From Karalla daura (Eukaryota > Chordata > Actinopteri > Chaetodontiformes > Leiognathidae), in contig CM055195.1 of NCBI GenBank assembly GCA_029224185.1, forward strand, positions 24,702,209 through 24,766,208: a DNA stretch of 64,000 nucleotides, in the 5' to 3' direction. Positions within the stretch are counted from its first letter, which is position 1. Each line of letters starts with the position of its first letter. Position numbers and translations under genes: made by a program. The notes below the pieces were generated by a model, which was not told the DNA's origin, made no database searches, and was given only the letters and a program-made list of their open reading frames with translations. Positions 1 to 32,825 of the stretch are shown piece after piece.

Positions 1-540
1 TGTGTGTATGAAGTGTTTGTGTGTGTGTGAGGTCATCTGTCAGCCTGCAGCAGCAGGAGACTCTGTCAGCGGAAGAGCAGACACAAGGCACTTGGCCACT
101 TGACCCTGCTGAAAATTGATTCAACCTACCGGAGCGGGTGATTGGCCATTCTCTGCCCACCCTGAAGTCCCTCCATGACTCCAGGGCAATAAAGAGGGCG
201 AGGAAGATCATGGCCGATTCCGCCCATCCTGGCCATGGCCTCCTCACCCTCCTCCCCTCTGGCAGGAGGCTGCGACTGCCAAAGACCACCAGGGCCCGCC
301 ATGGGCAGAGCTTTTTCCCCTCAGCCGCCAGGCTGCTGAACGCACCCCCACCTCCACTATAACTCGCACTTTGCACTTAAATTATGTCTTTGCACTATGT
401 GTTTATGTTTGTGTGTGTCCGTCCTTTGTGTAAAAAAAGATGTGTATGTGGCACAAGCACGGTGACACTAGGACAAGTTCCTACGCGTTTTTTCTGCACA
501 ATGGCAATAGAGGCATTCTGATTCTGATTCTACCAACATG
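1..540 (+). mobile_element. 3' end of a non-LTR (LINE, L2/CR1-like) retrotransposon
   Basis: A 74-codon open frame at 138-362 contains the stretch LLPSGRRLRLPK followed by FFPSAARLLN. This is the typical C-terminal tail after the reverse transcriptase in L2/CR1-type LINEs, where it usually reads LLPSGRRYRxP...SFxPxAIxLLN. The frame stops at 362. The following ~170 bases resemble a 3' UTR and end in a short ATTCTG-type repeat near 516-531, the usual terminus of such elements. Only the 3' part lies in the window, so the element is either 5'-truncated or continues to the left. The clade assignment is inference. Confidence 0.7.
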
Positions 541-692
541 CAACTTGGTACACAAACAGACCACAAATTTCTTCCATTTTTAAATTAAAATGAAATTCAA
601 AGTCAAAGTATGGTGAAGTCGCGCATGTTTGTTTGGTTTTGCTTTTCCCATTCATTCTTACGGGAAAAAGCTAAATTGCCTAAGTGCTAAAC
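531..692 (-). repeat. Dispersed repeat, inverted partner of 56479-56620
   Basis: Read on the minus strand, this block runs GTTTAGCACTTAGGCAATTT, then a CCCATAAGAATGAATGGG-like segment, then CTTGTGGTCTGTTTGTGTACC. The same order and nearly the same sequence occur on the plus strand at 56479-56620. The two copies differ mainly by substitutions in the middle. No coding potential is visible. It sits directly after the LINE tail. Confidence 0.65.
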
Positions 693-1179
693 TCGACAAG
701 AGGCCCTCCACGGCAGCCACCAGTGCCACAGCCGCCCTGAGTGCTGCACCACAGTCCTTTTCAGGACTAAAAGAGTTGATTTCTGAGTTTGATTCACCAC
801 CCGGTGATCGAACCCGGTCCACCCGGACCGCGAGCAGACGGCAGCCAACTCCGCGGGGAGTCTGCCGACAGGATCACAGATCCTGAGAGGAGAAAAGAGT
901 CAAAACGCCCATGCCAAGAGAGCACCAAGGGGCTGAGACTCCTAACCTCACTGCACCAACCGATCCGTACCCGGAGAGGTGAGGCACGCCCGTGCAAGAA
1001 GAGCGCCCAGGGTCTGAGCGCCTCATCCTCCTCCAACTCCGAAACCCACGCTGCAGCTGAGGCAGCGAGAGGGCCGAGTAATACAGAAAGTAAATAGTAC
1101 CAGATAAATACGTCTGTGGAGATTCTCATTCATCCAGGTCATGGTATCCAATGTTCAGTTAGACTAACTGACTAGACTT
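693..1179. other. Unassigned spacer
   Basis: Moderately GC-rich sequence without splice-supported coding frames or a recognisable repeat. Open frames on both strands overlap one another and have compositions typical of chance frames. It separates the inverted dispersed repeat from the 179-bp tandem array. Confidence 0.4.
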
Positions 1180-2130
1180 GGCTCCAGGACAACATCCGGC
1201 AGCGGGATTGGTTATTCCAGTGAGCGTTGGCCACCCTGGAGTCGGCTCACACCCCAAATCGTGTGTTTGGCCTCGCTCGCTTGGGGTCGGGATCCCGGCC
1301 GAGGACAATTGGTATGGGGTGGTCACGATGAAGCACCTCGAGCTAAGGTTACTATCTCGGCTCCAGGACCACACCCGGCAGTGGGATTGGTTATTCCAGT
1401 GAGCGTTGGCCACCCTGGAGTCGGCTCACACCCCAAATCGTGTGTTTGGCCTCGCTCGCTTGGAGTTGGGATCCCAGCCGAGGACGACAGGTACGGGGTG
1501 GTCACTATGAAGCACCTCGAGCTAGGGTAAGGATCACGGCTCGGGGACCATACCCAGCATTGGCATTGTTTATTCCACTGAGCACTGGCCACCCTGGATG
1601 GGGTAGCAGTGATGAAGCACCTCCAGCGGAGGTAATGATCTCGGCTCAGGGACCACACCCGAAATTGGGATTGGTTCTTCCAGTCAGCGTTGTCCACCCC
1701 AGAGGTGGCTGACACCCCAAATCGGGGGTTTGGGCTCACTCGCTTGGGGTCGGGATCCCGGCCGCGGACGACAGGTACGGGATGGTCACGATGAAGCACC
1801 TCGAGCAAGGGTTAGGATCTCAGCTCGGGGACAACACCCAGCATTGGGATTGTTTATTGCAGTGAACGTTGGCTACCCCGGAGGCGGCTCACACCCCAAA
1901 TCGTGGGTGTGGGCTCACTCGCTTGGGGTCGGGATCCCGGCCCAGGACGACAGGTACGGGGTAGTCATGATGAAGCACCTCCAGCGGAGGTAATGATCTC
2001 GGCTCGGGGACCACACCCAAAATTGGGATTGGTTCTTCCAGTCAGCATTGTCCACCCCAGAGGCGGCTGACACCCCAAATCGTGGGTTTGGGATCGTACA
2101 CTTGGGGTCGGTATCCCGGCCGAGTTTTGA
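1180..2130 (+). repeat. Tandem array with a 179-bp unit (satellite-like)
   Basis: The landmark GGCTC(C/G)(A/G)GGACCACACCC recurs at about 1180, 1359, 1538, 1643, 1822 and 2001. Spacing is exactly 179 bp except for one 105-bp interval (1538-1643), where a unit has lost about 74 bp. Each full unit also holds CACCCCAAATCG, TTGGGGTCGGGATCCCGG and AAGCACCTC. Copies diverge by a modest number of substitutions. Long frames across it on both strands are by-products of a repeat period that is not a multiple of three (179 = 3x59+2) and are not considered genes. Confidence 0.9.
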
Positions 2131-2139
2131 ATTTTCTGT

Positions 2140-2850
2140 TTAGTTTCGACCATTGGTGCAAGAGACTTTTTTGTGCGACTGGACAAAGTCTATAAAAATA
2201 CAAAGTTTAATCTTTCTACGCTATATAAAAACCCTTATGTGGAGGGTCATTTGAAAATTTCTGGTTGGCGCAGCCGAAACATTTATCCACGCCCATTGAC
2301 CAGTCCATTACCTGGCTGTTCAGGCATACAATTCAATTATGTCCAGCAATGTTGAATTTTCTACGTTGAAGCACCTGCCCACAAGGCCATTTCAAAATTT
2401 TGATGACAAACTTTGTCATGCGCTAGTGGCCAAGCCATTTGAGAAAATCAAATTCTGTACATTACATTTTTTCAGCTTAGTCTCGAGATTATGTGCGCCA
2501 AATTTGAAGCCAACTGGGTTAACCCAATTGGAGATGTTATTGAAATTTGAAAATTTAAATCAAAATGGCCGCCTTCCTATCGGGTTATGGTCGTCATGTC
2601 AAGAGACTTTTACGTGTATCTCTTTATGTTTTATATACTCATTTTCGTTTGCCTACGACAAAGTTGTAAAAAAATCCTCATTGACCAGATTTCAAGGTGA
2701 CGCTATAAGACAATTTTATCCCGTGCACTGAACAACTTCAAAGTATAAAATTTTTTGCCAATCCCAATGAGCATGTCGAAAATGGTGCGTTTTCAAGCAT
2801 GTTCATGCCCCCAAAACAGCCACTGCTTATTCCCGATAATCATAATAATA
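2140..2850 (+). repeat. Dispersed repeat family R1, copy 1
   Basis: The segment with GTGCAAGAGACTTTTTTGTG, CTGGCTGTTCAGGCATACAA, GAAGCACCTGCCCACAAGG, AGTGGCCAAGCC and AATGAGCATG matches 14280-15150 and 55730-56240 in the same order and orientation. The copies differ by indels and many substitutions. No transposase or reverse transcriptase frame is visible, so it is probably non-autonomous. The transposon class is not known to me. Confidence 0.8.
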
Positions 2851-2859
2851 ATAAAAAGG

Positions 2860-2995
2860 AACAGGAGAGTTTTAACAGGATTCTCGCAACTTTGTTGCTC
2901 TGACCCTAATAATGATAATAATAACAATAATAATAATAAAAGAAAAAGGAGAGTTTTAATATGGTTCTCGCAACTTTGTTGTTTGGAACCTAAAA
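2860..2995 (+). repeat. 84-bp direct duplication with (TAA)n
   Basis: GGAGAGTTTTAA followed by TTCTCGCAACTTTGTTG occurs twice, near 2865 and near 2949, separated by AT-rich (TAA)n-like sequence. It lies at the 3' end of R1 copy 1 and looks like a local duplication of the repeat tail. Confidence 0.7.
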
Positions 2996-3044
2996 AACAA
3001 GATAACCCCTTCAGAATCACAGATGTCATGCAAATCCAACAAAT

Positions 3045-3225
3045 CTATCTCTCTTCCTCTCTCTCTTCTCCCCCTCTCTCTCCACTCTCTCTCTCACCCT
3101 CTCTCTCTCTCACGTGTGTGTGTTATGAACAGTCCTTGCAATCCTCCACACACACATACACACACACACACGCGTGCGCATACACACACACACAAACATA
3201 TGCATGCACGCACACACACAGAAGC
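3045..3225. repeat. CT-rich and CA-rich microsatellites
   Basis: An imperfect (CT)n tract at about 3045-3112 is followed, after a short gap, by an imperfect (CA)n tract at about 3148-3225. Histidine/threonine-rich open frames here are artefacts of the repeat. Confidence 0.9.
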
Positions 3226-4344
3226 ACACTATTGGTTATCACCGGGACACCTTGACCCAGAGGACAACGGGAGGCTTAAGTGCACTTTTTGTGCACTTTG
3301 TGCGGATTTGTGTCTGTACAAATACTCCTTATTGCACTAAAAAAGAAATATATATAAAATAAAATACCAAAAAATTTCAGGTCATTAAGCGTGCATAGTT
3401 AAGGCGTTTCTTAAGTATCATTATTGGGATATATCTATATTACATTTTATGAAAAACCAAAACATTCAAAGAAATGTGTTAAATTACCTTTAAAAAGCAT
3501 AATAATAACGTGATATATGATGCTGAATTATTTGTAATTCTGAGGCTAAATGACATTAAATAAAATTACTGCTAGAACCTGTTATGTTATTTCATTGTCT
3601 TACAGGAAAAAATGTACAAATACAGTAAATAAAAAAAGATTTGAACAAAAACTAATGTAATCTTACATTATGGTTAAATACTGGTACATAACATAAAACC
3701 TAAAATCACTGAAAATGTTTGTAAATCTACTGACATTTCATTGTTTTATAGGAAAACAGTATCCAGCATAAAGAAGGAAGCTCACACAGTATTCAGGAAA
3801 TTAGCTATTAACAGTAGTGAGATATGTTGTCACAGGGCTGAGTCCTCTCTATCAAATGCATAAACATGGGCGTGGGTCATACGACTGTGTGTGCTCACCT
3901 CTGTACTGTCATTTACATTTTTAAAAAGATATTAGAGATGCTGAGGTGGGTTGTGTGTCAGCACTTCATGTTGGCACAGAGCTCCCATGTTTGACTGAGA
4001 GAATTTTAAAAGTCAACTCACAAAGCTTTTAAAAAGTTTTAATGTTGCCCTTGTGAGTTATGTTTATTGCTAGTGGTTAATGGTTAACACAGGGAACTGG
4101 AAGGTGAGTTTGTGGAAGTCTTCTTACATGAAGTGACGGTTGGCAGCAGACTTCTTGTGAACAAATGTCATTTGTGTAATTCTTCGCAAAACAGATAGCT
4201 TTAGATTTCATCCTTTCAAGAAGGCTACCACGGTAAGTTTCAGATAAGTTATTTGTTGTTCTATTACAATCACAACGTGATTATTCAATGAAAAGAAAAT
4301 ATGTACCACTCTTTCACCTTCCAGCTGCCTTTGTGTTTGCTGTC
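3226..4344 (+). other. Upstream region of the adhesion GPCR gene
   Basis: AT-rich sequence with no coding frame or repeat recognised. It should include the promoter and 5' UTR of the downstream receptor gene. No TATA box can be placed with confidence, and a noncoding first exon cannot be excluded. Confidence 0.35.
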
Positions 4345-22038
<17,694 letters not shown>

Positions 22039-23070
22039 CAGCAGGAAACAGCTGAAACAAACATTTCAGCCACATGCAGATTAAATAAGAATTTTTTTCC
22101 CCCACATTTCACATCCATTAAAATCAACCATGAAGGGTCAATGCAACTGATTGTGAGTGACTGCCAACTTACAGCAAAGTGGGAAGAGTTCCCAGAGAAC
22201 TGCATGTTTCTGCAAAGCATCTTTATTCTAAAGCCCAAAAGCCAACTGTCTTGTTCACCTGCAAGGTGCATATGCTTCTCTCACTGCTGAGTGAAATGAC
22301 ATGAAAAGTAAGGTTGCTTTGAAGATTTGTAAAAATGTATTAAAAACTAAAGCAATTATTGTGTATGATGACACCCAGGCAGATCATAAGATGATAATTT
22401 GTAAAACGTGGGAGCAACTGAAATACTTTGAATAGTAAAATTAATTCATTTTTAAAACCACACACTGCCCGTCTTATCATCCTTGTCTCTTCTATTGGAT
22501 ATATACTCAGTTGAATGCAATCATTTTCACCCACCTGTTGTATCATTCTTATTACAGTAACAGTACAATTGACACACTAATGGAAATTAATAAAGTTAAT
22601 AAAATTAATAAAAATAAATAGACTAATATAATAGGCTTATAGAATAGGCTTATTTTAAGTGAATCAAGGACATTGACAATGTTAATGTTTATGTTGCTGT
22701 GCAACCTTTTGCCAGTGTCACCTAGGAATGTTTTTATAAGGTGTCATTTGTTCAGGAGGAACTGGACAGGTGACATTCTGCCCATAGTTTTCAACATTCA
22801 CAAAGCATTGCACACCCTCCCAGCCTTACCTCCCAACCTTACTTATCCAGTAACCTAGTAAAAGCTCAGAGAGCAAAATGTTGTTTCCGTAGAGGAGAGA
22901 AAGAAATGCAAGGCACCAGGAATCTTATTCACATGACCACCCCAATGTTTGAGTACAAGTGAGGACAAGACTTTATCTCTTCATTTATTTAGTGTCAACC
23001 AAATTTGGCTGCTTCTGCACATGTAGATTGAGGCAAGGACCACCTCCTCGGTCATCTCTGCTCGATCATT
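22039..23070 (+). other. adgrg4 3' UTR and spacer to vgll1
   Basis: Sequence after the receptor stop codon is AT-rich and noncoding. A possible polyA signal AATAAA lies at 22589-22594, with further AATAAA-like hexamers just after it. No other gene is supported here. The start of the vgll1 5' UTR probably lies at the right edge, because a splice donor-like CAG/GTAAGAG occurs near 23078. Confidence 0.4.
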
Positions 23071-24130
23071 CTTTCAGGTAAGAGAAGAAAGTTGCCTCAA
23101 ATTGAATTGAGGTAGTAGTGTTGTAACCGGCTAGAGAAAGTTATTTCTTGGAGAGGCTTTTTTTTTACATCTGCATTATTGAACAAGTCAAATTTGATGA
23201 TTTGATTTGTTTCCCCACTTTACTTACGGAAATATGGAAAACATTGTGCATATCATTTCGGTGTGCTGTGAGTAAAGAAAAGAGGTTCACACAAGATGCT
23301 GATTTTCAGATCCATTTAGTTGAACAAAGTGAGAGGAGCGCCTTACACCTTGCTGTTTGTGTTGCTGTGCCAGTGCAATTATCAGCCTGACAGTGATCAG
23401 TCTGGGCAGTGAGTCATTTTGAGAGTTTAACATGAAGAAGAACCTAAGGCACCAAGGAGCCTTTTTCTTTGACTTCTCCACAATAACAATAACAGTAATG
23501 ATGAATGATGAAATATTATCAGTTTAATAATTAAAACCTTGTGTCATTATCTGTTAGTTAACATTAAAATTGTACATTAATTTATATTAGTAGTTTCAGC
23601 ATGAGCTTCAATTGTATTTGTTGTACTATTGTAAATAAGACGTATTCACTAAATGTCAAACGGGTTTTACTTATTAACTGAAGTAATACAAGCTTAACTT
23701 GTAAGAAAGATGGTTCAAGCTGAAGATTCACAACAAAGATAGATTCATAATAAAAATCTCTAGGTCTGTCCACATCTCTCATCTGTCTCCTGTTAACAAT
23801 GACCTAGTTTGGGTCGCACAAATTCCAAACAAATCAAATTAGAAGTATGAAAATATGTCTCTCAGCCTTGCTAGTCGTTCTACTGTTGAAGAATATTCTT
23901 AAAACTAGATATGGTGTTACTTAGATGGTAAATTCCATACGCTTTAACAAAGCAATAACTAAAATGCAAAGAGAGACCAACCCACGTACTCCTACTTTAA
24001 GGATCAAGTTGTTATCAAACAAATTATTGCATCTTGAGGAGATATTCAGTTTTATGAGTCATGATTGATAATATCGGCGCAACATTTGTTGATGATCCTT
24101 TTCGTTTCTTGGTTAAATAACAGCTGACCT

Positions 24131-26248
24131 ATGGAGGACGCATCGGACAGTCCAATTGCTGTGAGGGTGGAGAAGCACTCTCAGTACGTCATCCTGACTT
24201 ACTTCAAGGGTGACATCAACAGCATGGTGGATGCCCACTTCACTCGTGCCCTCAGTAAAGTCTACAAGGCTAAAACACCTGCTGGGAAGACAAAGAAAAA
24301 CCGCAAATCTATCAAGCCAGGTGACAACACAAAGCCAGCTGTGTGTAAACCTCCTGAGAATCAATCTGATTTTGCCCCATCAACCAAAACTGGATAAAGG
24401 GAAAGACTCGCTCAGATGGAAAGAAAATTGGTTTAATTGAAAATTACAAAAAATAAAATTGTATAACATAAACAATAAACAGACAGCAAAGGAGCCTCTT
24501 AAAAAGCACAAGACAAATCATGCTGATACGTTTCTCAGAAAACAATCATAACTCAAACAGTAAAGTCCAAGACAAAGCAGGGCACTTGGGCAAAAAAGGA
24601 GATTCAGTGTCAACAAAACAGTGACAACAAATACGGCACAAATGGAGGCCCAAGATTGAGTTAATAATAGACACATACCTCACATCAAAAAATGAGGGGA
24701 AGCTGTAGAGACACAAGAGATTATTTGAAAAAGCACTTATTGCAGAAAAGATCTAAAAACTCAATGTCATGAGATTATATTATGAACTGAATTGAATTTG
24801 ACTGTAATGAAACTAGAAGCTGGACAAAAAGTGGAACACAAGACAGGTGTACCTTAGCTTAACAGAATGTACAGTAAAGATGAAAACAAATTTACCTAAA
24901 GAGGAATCACAGAGAACAAATATTGAGGACGAGGTCAATTTGCAGCAGTTTTATGTGAATAAAGGCAGAAAAAGCCCTAACAAAACAATCAGAACCTATT
25001 ATCAGATGTATATACTGTAACACCATGCATGTGTCTTTGTCTCTCTGTAGAGGAGAGCAGTGCCTGTCAGAACAATGCTGTGGACCCATACCCAGAGTCT
25101 CAGCTTGCTCCCATGGGACATATTCTGACACTTGCGTCCAGCACAGATGATGCCCCCAATGCCTGGTCTCCTTTCACAGCCCAGGCAGGCCAGGCCACAG
25201 GGCTGCCTACCATTGCATACTCACTGTCTCCTGAGGGGCTGAGTGTCACAGGGCAGCAGTATGCTAATTCCCTTCTCAACCTGCTGCACAATGACCACTG
25301 CGATGTAGGACCCAGTGGGGCCTCCAGTTCCAAGTCAGAGTTGCTGCCAAGCTGGACAGCGCCACAGGGATTCAGGGAGCCGTTGGACCCTGCAGTGGGC
25401 TTTGAACCTGGTGAGGCTTTCACTGAAAACTGCTTTGACAGAGAAATGTATTGGATCAGTTACCTTAAGTATAATTATTTTGAGTGAACACAATGATTCC
25501 GAGACATTTTGCTGAAATTTCTCAATGAACCTCTGGAAATATGTAATTCTTGACTTGTTAAACTATTTGTAGCTGTCTGCTGTTTCCTCAAGTTCTAAGA
25601 ATATGTTACTGGTTTTCTCTCACCTTATGCAGGTACTGGCGTACAGATCTATTTATAATTTACAACTCTGCACAAAAAACACACAGTTAAAAATGCTAAG
25701 ATGTGTTATAAATCGGTTGTCATTTAGCTCAGTCGGTGGAGCAGATATGCAGTGTAGAAAGGCTATAGTCATCGATGCAGCCCCAGTTCATTTGCTGCAT
25801 GTGACAAATGCCTTCTTCATAACAAAACTTACACAAAAAGTAGATTAGATAGATGGTTTCATTGTAAAAATCAGTTTGTTGTAATTGTGATGCTTTCTAA
25901 AAACTAATCATCATTAACTGTTTTCAAACTATTATGTGATATTTTTATGTTTACAGATATATGAGAACAAAACCTTAAACAACCTTAGAAAGAAAAGCAT
26001 GCATTATCCAATCCATTATTGAGCATTTGTTAAGTGACAGTTCCTGGGGTTTTCCCTTTACCGGGAAATTTTTAGATCTCAATCTGAAAACTGGAACTGT
26101 AATAAAAATACTAAACAAATCTATTACAGTTTAATACTAAATTATAAAGCTAGATATGAATCACGATGATGATCAGAGCTCTTTAAACAAACACACAATT
26201 TCTTCTCTAGGACGACATTTGGACAAGAAGGACTTATACTGGTACTGA
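24131..26248 (+). CDS. vgll1: Vestigial-like family member 1 (TEAD cofactor)
   Basis: Coding exons 24131-24320, 25051-25410 and 26211-26248 join in phase (1, 1) to give 195 residues. Residues about 20-45 (YVILTYFKGDINSMVDAHF, then TRAL) are the Tondu motif that binds TEAD transcription factors. The rest is Ser/Pro-rich and low in structure, as usual for the family, and the protein ends KKDLYWY. The upstream sequence has an acceptor at 24121-24123, so the 5' UTR is split and begins further left, probably before 23078. Size is somewhat below human VGLL1 (about 258 residues). Position between adgrg4 and cd40lg matches the human order and favours vgll1 over vgll2/3. The protein should act in the nucleus. 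Confidence 0.85.
25722..25825 (+). mobile_element. Degenerate tRNA-derived SINE (vgll1 intron 2)
   Basis: TTAGCTCAGTCGGTGGAGCA resembles a tRNA A-box region. It is followed by AGGCTATAGTC, GATGCAGCCCCAGTTC (decayed B-box area) and TTTGCTGCATGTGACAAATG, an arrangement seen in common fish tRNA-derived SINEs. The B-box is too degraded for a functional promoter. Confidence 0.55.
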
Positions 26249-26690
26249 AGACAGGATGACTGCAGCAGCAGAGGCCAAGAGCGAGCCACCTGGCTCTCTT
26301 TACACTCCACTAGCTGTAAGATATTTTCCCAACAGGGCTGGGAAAGGAGAGAGACCAGAGCCTTCACTCAGTTTAAAAAAATTACCTCAGCACCTCAGTA
26401 TGTACCCACCAACTGGGACATACAGGAGAATACTCTTTGATGAACTGGTTCTTCAACTGTGTGACTCTCTGAGCACTGTGTACGTAGCTGCTCTCTTTGC
26501 AGTGGCACTCACTGGGAAGTGTTTTCTCTTAGTGGGCCAACAGCAAATAGACCAGTATTAAGATTCATTTTGATAACAATATTCATAGTGTAAGTTTAAT
26601 GTACAAAGATATGTTTGTAACAGTTCCCTTATTTACAAGAAATGAAGGATAGTGATATATTGAGTTTAATTTCTTTCTGTAACCTCAATA

Positions 26691-28555
<1,865 letters not shown>

Positions 28556-28559
28556 ACAA

Positions 28560-29225
28560 AATATGTATTGTCCTATAAGGTTTATTCCAGTTTATTGGGT
28601 TTGGTCCACTTCAACTGTAGGTTGAGAATGCCAGGGGTCCCCTGGTACATTAAACTCTATCTTCTCCATTCTCTCTGTGGGTGTGATTCAGGCTCATGTT
28701 CCCTCTCTTATTTTACCCTACTCTTGGTCTCTCCCCATCTGTCCTCCATCCCCTCCTCCTCCGCTCCCTGCTTGTCTTTCTTATTCCGTGACTGTGCAGG
28801 ACTAACATATAGACCGGGGACCCCATGTCCCGGAGTGTTTGTGCTTTCTTCTCTCCCAGATCCCATAGATGCTGAGCTGGATCCAAGACTCCATTTCTCA
28901 ACCTGGCTTTTCCTGCTGCATGCACTTCTCCACTCGATTGCTGATCTGTATTCTAAACTGTTAGCCATCAGTGCATGTACCTCTGTATACTGTCTTGCTT
29001 GTGCCCGCCTGTCTGTCCTGGGTGAGGATCACCTCCTCTGTCGGAACCCTGAAGTTTCTCCCTTTTTTTCCCTGTCAGGGTTTCTCTTGGGAGTCGTTCC
29101 TTAGCCTTTGCAAGGATCTAAGGACAGGGGGTGTTTACTATGTGCATATTGTTGCTCAATTTGTAAAGTGTGTTGAGATAACGTCTGTTGTGAACTGGCA
29201 CTTAAAATAAATAAATTTGAGTGAA
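28560..29225 (+). mobile_element. 3' region of a teleost non-LTR retrotransposon
   Basis: The sequence GTCCTGGGTGAGGATCACCT, TTTCCCTGTCAGGGTTTCTC, GATCTAAGGACAGGGGGTGT and GTTGAGATAACGTCTGTTGT ends in AATAAATAAATTTGAGTGAATTG-like sequence. I recognise this as a widely repeated fish LINE tail that usually ends in AATTG repeats. The long 28568-29104 open frame is uninterrupted but resembles no known protein and is likely incidental. Confidence 0.55.
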
Positions 29226-29639
29226 TTGCCAGGCCAGAAATTGCTATGCAGTGACATCACACGTCACTGCATGTCAGAGGGCAGACAGGTCTTGCTGTTT
29301 AAATGTCTATATTGTATCTTATCTGTAGTTGCTTCTACTTTTGAGGGTCGTATTGCTTGATTCACGTACATGTCACTTCAGACCCAATACAAATTTTACA
29401 CCTTGTGTATACAGTCATGTTTTTTCTACTTGTAATATTCTTGCTTTTGTGTTGAGGTAGAACTGCTCGGTCTGTAACAAATAAAATTATTTGAATTGAA
29501 GTCCAATAAATGTGGAAGAATTAAGAGCTGATTGAAAAAAAGAACGTGTGTGTGGGTGCTGCAGAAGTGGAAGTAGTATCATGCACATTATATAGCTGCA
29601 AGTATAAAGAAGTACACAGGGCAACTTTCCCCATACTCC

Positions 29640-29905
29640 TACAACTGTGTGGGTGCATGTGTGTGGGCTTTATTATTTGCAAATGTGTATCTCGATCTGC
29701 AAATGTGTCTCAATTTGTGTGTGTGTAATCAAATTTGTAAATGTGTACTGACATTTGTGTGTCTGTACAAGGATTTGTAAAGAAGTAAAACAAATCCTTG
29801 CCTGTATTTAGATTTGCAAGTGAAGACAAGTCTGCAAAGGCATACAAAGATCTGTAAGTGTACATACCCCTGAAATATGTATATAAATCTGTAAATATGT
29901 ATTGC
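29640..29905 (+). repeat. Degenerate short-period array
   Basis: Variants of GATTTGTAAATGTGTA occur repeatedly (TTTGCAAATGTGTATCTC, TCTGCAAATGTGTCTCA, TTTGTAAATGTGTACTGA, TTTGTAAAGAAGTAAAA, TCTGTAAGTGTACATA, TCTGTAAATATGTATT) at spacings of roughly 20-40 bases. It includes an 11-bp perfect inverted repeat (CAAGGATTTGT / ACAAATCCTTG) at 29768-29800. Confidence 0.6.
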
Positions 29906-30405
29906 TCGCTTTCAGTCATTTCTTACTCTTCAAATACGTAGACGCTGTAAGTTACAGATCTGATCTGACAGATGTGTAAATCACAGTTATGTCTACGTAT
30001 TTGTACAACTGTTCAGGCGGGAGCTCTCAATTCGCTGTCTTTTTAAGCACAAATTTTGGTACACTGCGCATATGCGCAGCAGTGAGGCGCTACTAGATCA
30101 GCTGTCAGCGCGAGGCAGGAGAGAGAGAAGAACTTTACTGCCATCACTGCAGTGTTTCACAGCATTCAAAGCAAGGGGGCGGAGGTTAATGATCAACAGT
30201 CAGTGTTGGCAGAAATAGAGGGCCTTAAAATCAATTTCGCTTAGGGCCCCGTGGAGGCTTGGGCCAGCCCTGCGTTCGGAGAGCTCATCAGCCTGAACGG
30301 ACACATCTGCGCCGCAGCTTGAAGCCCCGCCCCCTCGGTCGCGTTCAACGCCTAAGCCTGTGAGCCTGAGCTCAGGGCAAAGGCAAAGGCTCTCAAGCAT
30401 TTGAA

Positions 30406-32355
<1,950 letters not shown>

Positions 32356-32545
32356 ATTGTAAATGGACTGGTCTTTGTATAGCACTTTTTCTACTCTTCA
32401 TGGCTTCTCACACATTCAGACACATGCATAAACTGGTGTCAGAGGCTGCCCTACATCGTCTGTTTGCTTCAACCAGTACCATTAACCATTCACATTCTCA
32501 CCTGATGATGCAGCAGCAGGGACAGTCTGGGGTTCAGGATACTTA
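32356..32545 (+). repeat. Common teleost dispersed repeat fragment
   Basis: GTAAATGGACTGGTCTTTGT followed by ATAGCACTTTTTCTACTCTT and TCACACATTCAGACACATGC resembles a very abundant fish repeat whose usual form is TAAATGGACTG...TATATAGCGCTTTT...CACACATTCATAC. It ends within 300 bases of the cd40lg start codon. Confidence 0.55.
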
Positions 32546-32825
32546 AACATATAAGCTGCAATGAGCTGGAATCTTCATCCACAAACCCTCTGCTACATGT
32601 GACTCAAAGGATGGAAGAAGTGCGAAGAGGTGTATCTGACAATGCACACATGCACAAACATGTGCACATAAAGGTCAGACCTCTCACAGCTCTGCATGTC
32701 AAAGTGTTCGAAGCTTCCAGGAAGTAGTGAGAGTACAACTCAGTTGCTCAAGAGATCAGACACTCATAAGTGCATGGGATGTCACAGGCGTCAGGCCTCT
32801 CTGAGTTTTAGCTCTCCTCTCCATC

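Noticed and set aside
1323..1808. 161-residue minus-strand frame across the tandem array
   Set aside because: Produced by the 179-bp repeat; frames are open on both strands with no family resemblance or start context.
28568..29104. 178-residue hydrophobic frame
   Set aside because: Lies in a LINE 3' tail and shows no known domain; the frame is probably incidental.
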